A stretch of 32,363 nucleotides of DNA, taken from contig CAKJYB010000042.1 of the NCBI GenBank assembly GCA_918241715.1, positions 1 through 32,363 on the forward strand, read 5' to 3'. The position numbers and the translations under genes were made by a program. This document shows, piece by piece, positions 17,657 through 29,088 of this stretch; the first letter of the stretch is position 1, and the number at the start of each line of letters is the position of its first letter. The notes below the pieces were generated by a model. The model was not told the origin of the DNA. It saw only the letters and a list, made by a program, of their open reading frames with translations, and searched no databases. The stretch comes from Clostridiales bacterium. GTDB lineage: Bacteria; Bacillota; Clostridia; Christensenellales; UBA1242.

Positions 17657-18693
17657 TAAGAATAAACGAAACGCCATACAGAACTTCAAAAAATTATGGC
17701 ATAAACGACGTTGAAATTGACGAAAAGGTTTTGGACAAGCAAATTGTAAAGTTTTCCGGTTTTGAAGCAAAAAATGCACACGGAATCAAAATTTTGAGCA
17801 AAACAAACACAAAAAGCGAAAAAATAATTGCAAAAGAATTGTCAAAACAACTTGAAAATGCTTCTTTAAAAAGAAAGATTGTTGTAGAGACAAACACACA
17901 AAAACCAATTGTTTTGTGCTATGACTTTGAAAAAGAAAAAACTCTTTCACAGGTTGTTGAAATTGAAGTGCAGGAAAAAGTGAGAGCACAGATTGTTGTC
18001 AGACTTGTTGGAGAAAATGTTTATCAAAACGGGTTTTTGAAAATTTTGTGCAGAAAGGACAGCGTTGCAGAAATTGTTTTGTTGACAGATTTGGGCAGTC
18101 TTGGAGAAAACTTTTTGACGCTTGAAAATGTGATTGAAGAAAATGCAAGACTTGACTATAACCTTGTTGACTTTTCAAGCAAGCATTCAATATACAACTT
18201 CTATGGAAAACTTGTTGGGGAAAATGCCGTTTCAAATTTGAATGTTGTGTATCTTGCAGGACAGGACAACACTTTGGATTTAAACCTTTTTCAAGAAATT
18301 TTTGGAAAAAACTGCACAGCAACAATTGAAGCTGTTGGCACACTTGATGATTTTGCAAAGAAAAACTTTAAAGGGACGATTTCCTTTGTCAAAGGGTGCA
18401 AAAAGAGCTTTGGAAGTGAAAATGAGTTCTGTTTGCTTCTTTCTGACACAGCAAAGTCAAAGGCTCTGCCTATGCTCCTTTGCCACGAAGAAGATGTTGA
18501 CGGGAAACATAGCACTGCAGTTGGAAGAGCAGATGAGAAAGAATTGTTTTATGTCATGTCAAGGGGAATTGACCTTAAAGATGCAATCAAAATGCTTGTA
18601 AAAGCAAAACTCAATGTTGCACTGGAAAAGATTTTTGACAGAGATTTAAAAAATGAAATTTTTGACAAAATCGATGGGAGATTGGAAAAATGA
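17653..18693 (+). CDS. sufD: Fe-S cluster assembly protein SufD
   Basis: C-term LLCHEEDVDGKHSTAVGRADEKELFYVMSRGID; 4-nt ATGA overlap with sufB. Confidence 0.9.
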   Translation: MIRINETPYRTSKNYGINDVEIDEKVLDKQIVKFSGFEAKNAHGIKILSKTNTKSEKIIAKELSKQLENASLKRKIVVETNTQKPIVLCYDFEKEKTLSQVVEIEVQEKVRAQIVVRLVGENVYQNGFLKILCRKDSVAEIVLLTDLGSLGENFLTLENVIEENARLDYNLVDFSSKHSIYNFYGKLVGENAVSNLNVVYLAGQDNTLDLNLFQEIFGKNCTATIEAVGTLDDFAKKNFKGTISFVKGCKKSFGSENEFCLLLSDTAKSKALPMLLCHEEDVDGKHSTAVGRADEKELFYVMSRGIDLKDAIKMLVKAKLNVALEKIFDRDLKNEIFDKIDGRLEK

Positions 18694-19907
18694 GAGATTT
18701 AAAAAACATAAAAAACGAATTTCCACTTTTGAGAGACAGCGACATAGTCTATCTTGATAGTGGAGCAACATCACAAAAACCAAAATGTGTTGTTGACAGA
18801 ATTCAAAGATATTATGAAAAAGAAAATGCAAACCCAAATCATGGAGCCTACAAACTCAGCATAAAAACTGGTGAAGAAGTGCAGGAAGTAAGAGAAAAGG
18901 TTGCAAAATTTATCAATGCAAAAAATGCAGAAGAAATCATTTTTACAAAAAACGCAACAGAGGCTCTCAATCTTGTTGCACAGAGCTACGGAATGGCAAA
19001 TCTTAAAAAGGGAGATGAGATTGTTCTTTCAATCATGGAACATCACAGCAATCTTGTCCCATGGCAACAGGTTGCGCTTAAGAAAAAAGCAAAAATCAAC
19101 TATTTGTATATTGACAAAAACTTTGAGATTCCAGAAAGTGAAATAGAAAAGAAAATCACCAAAAACACAAAAGTTGTTTGTGTGCTTAGCGTTTCAAACG
19201 TTTTGGGAACGCACAACAACATTGAAAAAATTGCAAAAAAAGCACACTCCGTTGGGGCAATTGTTGTTGCCGACTTGACTCAAGGGGTTGCACACGTGCC
19301 ATTTGATGTTCAAAAAACTGACGTTGATTTTGCAGGATTTTCTGCACACAAAATGTATGGTCCACTTGGTGTTGGCGTGCTTTATGGAAAAAGAGAACTT
19401 CTTGAAAAAATGGATCCATTTTTGATGGGTGGTTCTATGGTGGAATATGTCTACGAACAAAAGACAACTTTTGCCGAACTTCCTAAAAAATTTGAAGCCG
19501 GAACGCAAAATCTTGCCGGAATTATCGGTTTTGGTGCTGCAATCGACTTTATGAACGAAATAGGATACAAGGCAATTACAAAGAAAGAAGCAGAGCTTTC
19601 AAAGTATGCTCTTGCGTGCTTGAAAAAACTTTCTTTTGTTGAAATTTATGCCACAAAAAACAATCCAGCAGTCATCTCTTTTAATGTAAAAAACATTCAC
19701 CCACACGATGTTGCAAGTTTGCTTGACGCAAAGAAAATTTGCATAAGGGCCGGCAATCATTGTGCTCAACCACTTTTGAGATTTTTAAATCTTGACTCAA
19801 CGCTTAGAATAAGTTTTGGAGTTTACAACACAAAAGAAGATATTGATGCTCTTGTAAAGGCTCTTGTCGAAATTTACGACAAGTTTAAAAAATATATCAA
19901 GGAGTGA
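18690..19907 (+). CDS. sufS: cysteine desulfurase SufS
   Basis: VYLDSGATSQKP, FTKNATEALNLVAQSYG, GFSAHKMYGPLGVGVLYGK, IRAGNHCAQPLL; ATGA overlap with sufD. Confidence 0.95.
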   Translation: MRDLKNIKNEFPLLRDSDIVYLDSGATSQKPKCVVDRIQRYYEKENANPNHGAYKLSIKTGEEVQEVREKVAKFINAKNAEEIIFTKNATEALNLVAQSYGMANLKKGDEIVLSIMEHHSNLVPWQQVALKKKAKINYLYIDKNFEIPESEIEKKITKNTKVVCVLSVSNVLGTHNNIEKIAKKAHSVGAIVVADLTQGVAHVPFDVQKTDVDFAGFSAHKMYGPLGVGVLYGKRELLEKMDPFLMGGSMVEYVYEQKTTFAELPKKFEAGTQNLAGIIGFGAAIDFMNEIGYKAITKKEAELSKYALACLKKLSFVEIYATKNNPAVISFNVKNIHPHDVASLLDAKKICIRAGNHCAQPLLRFLNLDSTLRISFGVYNTKEDIDALVKALVEIYDKFKKYIKE

Positions 19908-19909
19908 AT

Positions 19910-20338
19910 ATGAACGAATTTGATGACATATATAATGATTTGATTATGGAGCATAGTTTAAACAGCCCAAACAAAAAGAAACTTAAAGATGCTTCCGTCT
20001 GTCAACTTGGACACAACCCAAATTGTGGGGACGAAATAAGTCTTGAAGTTTTGTTTGAAAACGACATTGTCAAAGATGCTTCTTTTACTGGACATGGCTG
20101 TGCGATTTCGCAAAGTTCGACATCAATAATGATTGACACGCTTCGTGGAAAGACAAAAAAACAGGCAAAAGAGATTGTGCAGATTTTTATCAAAATGATA
20201 AAAAGAGAAAAACTCTCTGCAAAAGAGAAAAGACTCTTGGGGGAATCCATTGCATTTGAAAACATTGCAAACATGCCTGCAAGAGTTAAATGTGCACTTT
20301 TGTCTTGGCACACAATGGAAGAAGTCTTAGACAAGTAA
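19910..20338 (+). CDS. sufU: SUF system scaffold/sulfurtransferase SufU
   Basis: NPNCGDEISLEV, FTGHGCAISQSSTSIMID, RVKCALLSWHTME; AAGGAG SD 6 nt before ATG 19910. Confidence 0.93.
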   Translation: MNEFDDIYNDLIMEHSLNSPNKKKLKDASVCQLGHNPNCGDEISLEVLFENDIVKDASFTGHGCAISQSSTSIMIDTLRGKTKKQAKEIVQIFIKMIKREKLSAKEKRLLGESIAFENIANMPARVKCALLSWHTMEEVLDK

Positions 20339-20349
20339 GGCACATTTGC

Positions 20350-20378
20350 TTGACAAATTGAATAAGAAATTGTATAAT
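20350..20378 (+). promoter_or_regulatory. consensus promoter TTGACA-N17-TATAAT
   Basis: hexamers 20350-20355 and 20373-20378. Confidence 0.9.
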
Positions 20379-20405
20379 AGTGCTCGTTTTTACTAGGAGA
20401 AAAAA

Positions 20406-21191
20406 GTGTATTACAACAGAAAAAAGAGACTTGTACAAGAGCTTTCAAAGCTTTTTGAGAATGTTTCCGTAACTGATAGAAAAGGAAACATTTTTTATTC
20501 TGACGGAAACAAAGTGCGTGTAAGAAAGACAACCGACGAAAATGAGCTTTTGAAGATTGAACACAAGTTTGCAAACAACAAAAATGAAATGAAATTCCGT
20601 TGTTTTGAAGAAAAACTGAGTCAAAAAATATCAAAGATAATTTATCTTGGAAGAGAGCCTGTTCTTGTAAAAATGAATCTCTCTGCAGATAAAACTTTTT
20701 TTGATGGAATGGAAGCGACAAACAGCGCACTTAAAGTTGTTATTGATCATGATTCAAGACTTTATACAGACATGCTTACAGGCGTCTACAACAGGATTTA
20801 TATGGCAGACTTTTTGAGAGACAAAAATGTCAAAGCTGTTGCGATGGTTGATGTTGATGACTTTAAGAAAATCAATGACACCTATGGGCATATAGTCGGA
20901 GACATTGTTTTGAAAAATATAGCCAAAATCATTATGCTTTGCGTTGCAGAATTTGGAAAGGTTATAAGATTTGGTGGAGATGAGTTTGTCATTGTTTTTG
21001 AAAAAATTGAAAAAGACAATTTGCAGACAATATTGAAAGAGATTTCAAGGAAAATCGGAAATTTCACAATGAAAGATTTTGAAGAAAAGGCTTCTGTAAG
21101 CATTGGCGCTGTTTATGGAAACGGAAATGTTGACGATTTTCTTAGCAGGGCCGACAAAGCGATGTATGAGCTTAAAAAAAGGAAAAAGTAA
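20406..21191 (+). CDS. GGDEF-domain diguanylate cyclase
   Basis: GTG start with AGGAG SD; DMLTGVYNR, VDVDDFKKINDTYGHIVGD, VIRFGGDEFVIVF, SIGAV, ADKAMYELK. Confidence 0.92.
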   Translation: MYYNRKKRLVQELSKLFENVSVTDRKGNIFYSDGNKVRVRKTTDENELLKIEHKFANNKNEMKFRCFEEKLSQKISKIIYLGREPVLVKMNLSADKTFFDGMEATNSALKVVIDHDSRLYTDMLTGVYNRIYMADFLRDKNVKAVAMVDVDDFKKINDTYGHIVGDIVLKNIAKIIMLCVAEFGKVIRFGGDEFVIVFEKIEKDNLQTILKEISRKIGNFTMKDFEEKASVSIGAVYGNGNVDDFLSRADKAMYELKKRKK

Positions 21192-21200
21192 AAAAAGACA

Positions 21201-21237
21201 AAAATGTTTGTTTCGTTTTTTGAAACAGACATTTTTT
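21201..21237 (+). terminator. strong terminator AAAATGTTTGTTTC-GTTTTTT-GAAACAGACATTTT
   Basis: 14-bp stem with one G-U pair, then T run. Confidence 0.85.
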
Positions 21238-21270
21238 GACATTTAAAACACGTTTATTGTCATAAAAACT

Positions 21271-21299
21271 TTACTTTTTTCGGTGTTAAAAGATATAAT
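21271..21299 (+). promoter_or_regulatory. groESL promoter TTACTT-N17-TATAAT
   Basis: hexamers 21271-21276 and 21294-21299. Confidence 0.6.
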
Positions 21300-21325
21300 A
21301 TTTCTAGGATGTAAAGGAGAAGTTT

Positions 21326-23240
<1,915 letters not shown>

Positions 23241-23251
23241 AATTGCAAGAT

Positions 23252-23285
23252 AAAACTCTATCTTTTCGATGGAGTTTTTTTATTT
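23252..23285 (+). terminator. terminator AAAACTCTATC-TTTTC-GATGGAGTTTT-TTT
   Basis: 11-bp stem with one G-U pair, then T run. Confidence 0.88.
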
Positions 23286-23370
23286 AAAAAATCTAAAAAC
23301 ATAAGCCCAAATGTTGTTGACAAAATTTAAAACAAAGTGGTAATCTCTTTACAGAACAAGGAGAAAAATT

Positions 23371-24087
23371 ATGAGCATAAGTCTTGCAATCACACTTATT
23401 TTGGGGTTTATTTTGGTTTATATTTGCTTGGTGGAGATCTATTCGATTTTGTTTAGGATTACAGGGCTTACAACAATAAAAGCACGTTTCCAGGCAATTT
23501 CACTTCTTACAAATAGTGGCTATACCACAAGCGAAGCAGAAGTTGTAACAACAAACAAATTGCGTAGAAATATTGCTATTGCATCGATGATTACGGGGTA
23601 TTCATTCTCTGTTGTTATTGTGTCGCTTGTTTTCAACCTTATCACAAGATTGTCTGCAGAAAGCTGGAAAGAAAATTATGAAACAATTCTTATTGTTTTG
23701 GCGGCATTTGCTGGCGTTTTGATTTTTATGAAACTTCCATTTATCAAAAAACCTTTTGAAAAAGGCATCGAAGCGATTGCCAGAAGAATTATGAAAAAAG
23801 GGATAAAAGAAAACGTTATCACACTTCTTGACATTTACGAAAAGGACGTGATTGCTGAAGTTTCCATAAACAGTGTGCCAAAAATGATTCAGGACAAAAA
23901 ATTGATGGAAATCAATGCAAGAGATTTGTATAACATAAATATTTTGATGCTAAAGAAAAACGGAGTTGCAGAGATTGTTACAAAAGAAACAATTTTGCAA
24001 AAGAATGATGTCGTTGTTGTGTTTGGGCCACTTCAATCAATAAAAAGATTGTTTATGGAAAAAGAATACAAGAAGGAAGAAAAATAG
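23371..24087 (+). CDS. membrane protein with C-terminal TrkA-C (RCK_C) domain
   Basis: two TM segments; RFQAISLLTNSGYTTSEAE; C-terminal LMEINARDLYNINILMLKKNGVAEIVTKETILQKNDVVVVFG. Confidence 0.75.
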   Translation: MSISLAITLILGFILVYICLVEIYSILFRITGLTTIKARFQAISLLTNSGYTTSEAEVVTTNKLRRNIAIASMITGYSFSVVIVSLVFNLITRLSAESWKENYETILIVLAAFAGVLIFMKLPFIKKPFEKGIEAIARRIMKKGIKENVITLLDIYEKDVIAEVSINSVPKMIQDKKLMEINARDLYNINILMLKKNGVAEIVTKETILQKNDVVVVFGPLQSIKRLFMEKEYKKEEK

Positions 24088-24102
24088 CACTTGAGACAAT
24101 AA

Positions 24103-24128
24103 AAAACCTGCAAACTGCAGGTTTTTAT
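24103..24128 (+). terminator. bidirectional terminator AAAACCTGCA-AAC-TGCAGGTTTTT
   Basis: 10-bp perfect stem between convergent genes. Confidence 0.9.
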
Positions 24129-25315
24129 TATTTCCCTTCACCATTTTCAAGGTCGTCTATCTTTTTGGTTATGTCATTGTATTTGACTTTAAGAGATAAA
24201 AGTTCTTCGTTTGTCTTTTTCAACTCTTCTTTCAAACTTTCAATTTTTAAATTTTTAAGTTCTCTAGCAACTTTCTGATTTATAAACTCTTGTGGGAGAT
24301 TGTTTTTCACCATTTCCATATATGGAAGATATTGCTCATTTGCAAAAATTTCTGTAGGAAGAAAGTCAAAGAGTGCAGGACAAAGTGCAAGAAGTTCTTC
24401 TGGTTTGTCATATTCTGCAAGGAGGCTTGTAAGGTCAAATTTGTTTACGTAAACTCTTGCTCTCTTGTCTGAAGAGTAAATGGCAGAGAATTGTTCTGCG
24501 ATTCCTCTAGCAAACTCTGCTTTTGGAGAGTTTGATAATGCTTCGGTTAAGACAGCTGAAAAATCTTGTCCAGGGAAGATTGTCCTTGAAATTGTCTGCA
24601 AGAAAAGCATTTTTTCAACAGGGGTAATGTCCTTTCCGTTTAAGTGGGTTTTCGCAATTTCAAAACACTCTTTCAGTTCTGTAAAATCGCCGTTTCTTCT
24701 GTGAGGGGCAAATCTTAGGCTGCCGTATGCATTGATTACGTGTTCTGGCAAAAAGGCAAACATATCTGGGCATTTTTCAAGGGCGTGTTTTCTCATTTCA
24801 GAACTTGCATTTAGAAGTGCTTGTTTCATTACGGACTCATTTAAAGCTTCTCTAAGAGAATGATTTTTATCGTTTATTGTTTTTCCATAGAAATCAAGGA
24901 GTCTTTCCAAGAAGAAGGCATAAGATTTTTCAAGTAAAGAAGGTTTGAGAGTTTGGTTTCCTTGTCCGTAATAGATGGATGACACCTTAAAGAGGAAGTC
25001 AAGGACAGAGGCAGAGGCGTTTTCTTTTGTCAAATAGAAATAGTTTGAAAGATTGTAAGAAGCCCCATTAAAATCAAACATGCCATACATATTTGTTGAA
25101 AGTTCAGTTCTGTTTGTTTTCGCAAGGTCAATTTCTGTTTCGTTTACAACAGAGTCGTTTACGTAACAAGGTTGAAGTAATACGGAAACAAAAGCTGGAT
25201 TCTCAAGTCTTTTCTCAATTTCTTGTGTGTATATTCTAACGTTGTTTGTGGTTGATTTTGCGAAATCATCTAAAGATTTAAGACCATCAAACAAACTTTT
25301 TACAGATTCTACCAT
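24128..25315 (-). CDS. hypothetical helical protein with repeated CPxxFxFLP motif and C-terminal coiled coil
   Basis: start placed at MVESVKS (ATG 25315) with G-rich SD GGGGGGGTGA upstream; ORF-track start 25324 is a GTG lying in the SD region. Confidence 0.75.
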   Translation of the reverse strand: MVESVKSLFDGLKSLDDFAKSTTNNVRIYTQEIEKRLENPAFVSVLLQPCYVNDSVVNETEIDLAKTNRTELSTNMYGMFDFNGASYNLSNYFYLTKENASASVLDFLFKVSSIYYGQGNQTLKPSLLEKSYAFFLERLLDFYGKTINDKNHSLREALNESVMKQALLNASSEMRKHALEKCPDMFAFLPEHVINAYGSLRFAPHRRNGDFTELKECFEIAKTHLNGKDITPVEKMLFLQTISRTIFPGQDFSAVLTEALSNSPKAEFARGIAEQFSAIYSSDKRARVYVNKFDLTSLLAEYDKPEELLALCPALFDFLPTEIFANEQYLPYMEMVKNNLPQEFINQKVARELKNLKIESLKEELKKTNEELLSLKVKYNDITKKIDDLENGEGK

Positions 25316-25345
25316 TGGTTTCACCCCCCCAAATATTATATAAAT

Positions 25346-25373
25346 ATTATATCATTTTTGAACAAATTGTCAA
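25346..25373 (-). promoter_or_regulatory. promoter TTGACA-N16-TATAAT
   Basis: forward TGTCAA 25368-25373 and ATTATA 25346-25351; second ATTATA copy at 25335-25340. Confidence 0.8.
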
Positions 25374-25501
25374 TATCCCACAGAGAATTGTGTCGATTTG
25401 AAATCAATAAAGTGATTTTTTTATAATTTTTTTGCACAAAAACAAGGAAAATAACATTCAAAAAGAGTATAATAAAGTATAACGCTTTTTTGGAGAGTAA
25501 T

Positions 25502-27274
25502 TTGGAAAGTAAGGGATTTTCAGTCGATTGGCTTAGCGAACTTAAAAGAAAAAACGACTTGGCAACAATCGCTTCAAACTACTTGAAGATGGAGCAGAAA
25601 GGTCGCAGATTTTGGGCCTGCTGTCCATTCCACAATGAAAAGACGCCATCATTTTCTATCAACAATGATGACGGAATATATTATTGCTTTGGGTGCCATG
25701 AAAGTGGAGATGTAATAAAATTTGTTCAAAAAATGGAAAACGTTGAGTTTATGGATGCGGTAAAAATTTTGGCAGAAAAAGCCGGAATGGAAATACCTGA
25801 ATTTGTAAGTTCGGACAAAAACAGACAAAATCAAAAGCAAAAAGAAAGATGGCTTTCAATCTTTGATTATGCTTACAAACACTATGTGGAAAATTTGTAT
25901 AGCACAGATGCAAAACTTGCACAAGAATATATAAAGTCTAGGAAGTTTACAAGAAGAGAACTTGAAGACTTTAAAATTGGTTATTCAAAAGACTGGAACG
26001 ATTTGCCAAACTATTTGAAAGGCAAAGGCTTTTCTGACAAAGAACTTACAGAAAGTGGGGCTTGCATACAAAAAGATGGAAAGATTTTGGACCCACTTGC
26101 AAAGAGACTTGTCTTTCCAATCTTTAATGCTTTCAACAATTGCATAGGCTTCAGTGCCAGACTTTTAGAGCCAAAACCAGAGTTCGCAAAATACAAAAAC
26201 ACAGCAGAGAGTCCACTCTTCCAAAAGAGAAAAATTGTTTTCGGAATCAATATTTTGAAAGCACAACACCAACAAAAACTTGCAAACAATGTCATTTTGG
26301 TTGAAGGGCAAACAGATGTTATTGCCATGCACAAGGCAGGATTTAAAACAGCAGTTGCTTGCATGGGGACTGCAATGACGGAATATCACGTTGCAGAACT
26401 TAAGCGTTATAGCGACAACATTATTTTATGTTTTGATGGTGATGGAGCCGGAATCAAAGCTGCACTTCACGCTATTGAGATGTGGAGAAATCAAAATGTA
26501 AACTTGAGAGTTGTTTTGTTGCCAGATGGACATGACCCTGACGAAATCTTAAAGACCTACGGAAAAGAAAAACTCCAAGAAATGATTGACAACGCAAAAA
26601 ATTATATGGAGTTTTTGATTGACTATTATCAAACAAAGTATGACTTAAACAACCCACAAGAGAAAGGAAAGTATGTAAGGACAATTCTTGCAGAAATCAA
26701 AAAACTTGGAAGTCCAGCGCTTTTTGAGCCTTACCTTGAAATGGTGAGAGATATAACAAAAATACCTATTGATGTTTTGAGAAGAGACATAAGCACACAG
26801 GCAGAAGAAAAAACTGCAAAGGTTGCTGAGATAGAACTTCCACAAAAGAAGTCGAATGGAGATGACAAAGCACAAAGATTTATTTTGGCAGAACTTCTAC
26901 ATAAAAGACCAATTGTGGACAAGAAGATTGATTATGACAAACTTCTTGTTGGTTATGAAAGGTATTTAGAAATAATTGCAAAAGACCTGCCACTTTCTGC
27001 GATTTACGATTTTGAAGGCGCAACTGAAGACGAACTTTTGATGGAAATTGTAAATTTCAATTTTGCAGACATGGAAAAGGACGAAGAAAGATATTTTAAA
27101 GAATGTTTGTGGCGTGTTGCAGAAATTAGATTGAAGAAGATGCAAAGCGAACTTATGGAGAGATATAAAACTTGCGAAGATTTGACGGAACGAACGGACA
27201 TCGCAAGACAACTTGGAAAACTGGCAACACAGCTTAAAAACAAGAGTTTGGAGGAATTCAATGTCAGAAGATAA
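25502..27274 (+). CDS. dnaG: DNA primase DnaG
   Basis: CHC2 zinc finger [14 protein letters not shown]...[39 protein letters not shown]; likely TTG start at 25502 after TGGAGAG (25490 TTG also possible). Confidence 0.93.
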   Translation: MESKGFSVDWLSELKRKNDLATIASNYLKMEQKGRRFWACCPFHNEKTPSFSINNDDGIYYCFGCHESGDVIKFVQKMENVEFMDAVKILAEKAGMEIPEFVSSDKNRQNQKQKERWLSIFDYAYKHYVENLYSTDAKLAQEYIKSRKFTRRELEDFKIGYSKDWNDLPNYLKGKGFSDKELTESGACIQKDGKILDPLAKRLVFPIFNAFNNCIGFSARLLEPKPEFAKYKNTAESPLFQKRKIVFGINILKAQHQQKLANNVILVEGQTDVIAMHKAGFKTAVACMGTAMTEYHVAELKRYSDNIILCFDGDGAGIKAALHAIEMWRNQNVNLRVVLLPDGHDPDEILKTYGKEKLQEMIDNAKNYMEFLIDYYQTKYDLNNPQEKGKYVRTILAEIKKLGSPALFEPYLEMVRDITKIPIDVLRRDISTQAEEKTAKVAEIELPQKKSNGDDKAQRFILAELLHKRPIVDKKIDYDKLLVGYERYLEIIAKDLPLSAIYDFEGATEDELLMEIVNFNFADMEKDEERYFKECLWRVAEIRLKKMQSELMERYKTCEDLTERTDIARQLGKLATQLKNKSLEEFNVRR

Positions 27275-28343
27275 CAAAAAAGAAGAATTAGAGAAAATAA
27301 AACTCATGCACGAAAAATTGCAAGCGCTTGCAATGAAAAAAGGCTCAATAAATGAAGAAGACGTTTATTTTGCTCTTTTGAAAGTTGGAGACAACGCAAA
27401 AAATGTGGACAAGTTTTTGGAACTTCTCAAAAAACGTGGTGTAAAAATCATAAAGAGCACAGAAGACGAAGATCTTTTGAAAGACAACTTTTCTGATCTT
27501 GTTATGTCAGCAAGCGTGGACGACCCTGTAAAGATGTATCTTAAGGACATAGGAAAAGTCCCACTTTTGAGTGCTGAAGAAGAAAAAGACCTTGCAAAGA
27601 GAGTTATGGATGGAGACGAATATGCAAAGAAGAAACTTTGCGAATCCAACCTTAGACTTGTTGTCAGCGTTGCAAAAAAATATGTTGGAAAGACATCAAT
27701 GTCATTTTTGGATTTAATTCAAGAAGGAAACATGGGACTTCTTCGTGCAGTTGACAAATTTGACTACACAAAGGGATTTAAGTTTTCGACATACGCAACT
27801 TGGTGGATTAGACAGGCCATCACACGTGCTATGGCAGATCAGTCCAGAACAATCCGTATTCCTGTTCACATGGTTGAAACAATCAACAAATATGTGAAAG
27901 TAAGCAGAACTTTGATGCAAAAACTTGGAAGAGAACCAACCATTGAAGAAATTGCCAAAGAACTTGGAATGAGTGTTGAAAAGGTTATGGAAATCCAAAA
28001 GACAGCCCAAGACCCAATTTCACTTGAAACGCCAATGGGAGAAGAAGATGACGGAAAAATGGCAGACGTCATTGAAGACGAAACAGCAAAATCACCGATT
28101 GAATTTGCTACACAAAGTTTGCTTAGAGAACAACTTTTGGCAGTTATTGACACTCTTACACCAAGAGAACAAGAAGTTATCAGACAAAGATATGGACTTT
28201 TGGACGGAAAGCAAAAGACCTTGGAAGAAGTTGGAAAAGAATTCTCTGTTACAAGAGAACGTATCAGACAGATTGAAGCAAAAGCACTTAAAAAACTTAA
28301 AAACCCAAGCAGAAGCAAAAGACTTATTGATTTTGTTGAATAG
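27261..28343 (+). CDS. rpoD: RNA polymerase primary sigma factor
   Basis: ATG 27261 after GGAGG; sigma-70 region 2 [11 protein letters not shown]...[35 protein letters not shown], region 4 [17 protein letters not shown]; overlaps dnaG by 14 nt. Confidence 0.97.
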   Translation: MSEDNKKEELEKIKLMHEKLQALAMKKGSINEEDVYFALLKVGDNAKNVDKFLELLKKRGVKIIKSTEDEDLLKDNFSDLVMSASVDDPVKMYLKDIGKVPLLSAEEEKDLAKRVMDGDEYAKKKLCESNLRLVVSVAKKYVGKTSMSFLDLIQEGNMGLLRAVDKFDYTKGFKFSTYATWWIRQAITRAMADQSRTIRIPVHMVETINKYVKVSRTLMQKLGREPTIEEIAKELGMSVEKVMEIQKTAQDPISLETPMGEEDDGKMADVIEDETAKSPIEFATQSLLREQLLAVIDTLTPREQEVIRQRYGLLDGKQKTLEEVGKEFSVTRERIRQIEAKALKKLKNPSRSKRLIDFVE

Positions 28344-28351
28344 GAGAGAGT

Positions 28352-29053
28352 ATGAATATTGAAAGTATATTGAAATATCAAAAAGCAGATGAAGAACTTT
28401 ACAAGGTAGAACAGAAACTTGTAAACAGCGCCTACAGAAAAAAAGGAAACGAACTTGCTGGAATTGCAAAAAGAGCACAGGCAAGATCAATTGAACTTGA
28501 AAACGAAGCAGAAAAACTTATTGCAGAACTTGACGACATAAAACAAAAATATGGAGTAAACAAGTCAAAGGCAGACGAAATTTTGGGGCTTAACATTGAA
28601 AACTCAACAGAAGAAGATTTGGAAAAACTTTCTGCACTTAAAACAAAGGTTGCAACAAATTTAAATATTTTGGAAAAACTTTTGCAAAAGTGTGCTGAAA
28701 ACATAAATCATATTTTGGCAGAATTCAACAAGACCAAAAAGATGTATGACGATGCAAGAACTCAATTTGCAGTATGCAAAGAGAAAATGGAAGAAGAGAC
28801 AAAACTCTTGGAGCCAGAAAAGAAGAGAATTGCAGAAGAACTTAAAAAACTTGAAAAAGACGTTGACGAAAAACTCTTGGCAGAATACAAGAAGAAACGT
28901 GCAGAAAACATTTTTCCTGTCATTGTTCCACTTGAAAGGGACAACTTCTGTGGAAGATGCAGAATGGAACTTCCAAAACTTGAGACGGCAAGAATTAAAG
29001 AGACGGGAGTTATCACATGCGAACACTGCAAACGTTTTGTTTATAAGGCATAA
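28352..29053 (+). CDS. coiled-coil C4-type zinc ribbon protein
   Basis: long coiled coil then CGRCRMELP...ITCEHCKRFVY; located after rpoD. Confidence 0.85.
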   Translation: MNIESILKYQKADEELYKVEQKLVNSAYRKKGNELAGIAKRAQARSIELENEAEKLIAELDDIKQKYGVNKSKADEILGLNIENSTEEDLEKLSALKTKVATNLNILEKLLQKCAENINHILAEFNKTKKMYDDARTQFAVCKEKMEEETKLLEPEKKRIAEELKKLEKDVDEKLLAEYKKKRAENIFPVIVPLERDNFCGRCRMELPKLETARIKETGVITCEHCKRFVYKA

Positions 29054-29058
29054 CAAAC

Positions 29059-29088
29059 AAAGGAACAGAAATCTGTTCCTTTATTTTT
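29059..29088 (+). terminator. terminator AAAGGAACAG-AAAT-CTGTTCCTTT
   Basis: 10-bp stem then TATTTTTTG; overlaps 3' end of the convergent desulfurase gene. Confidence 0.85.
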
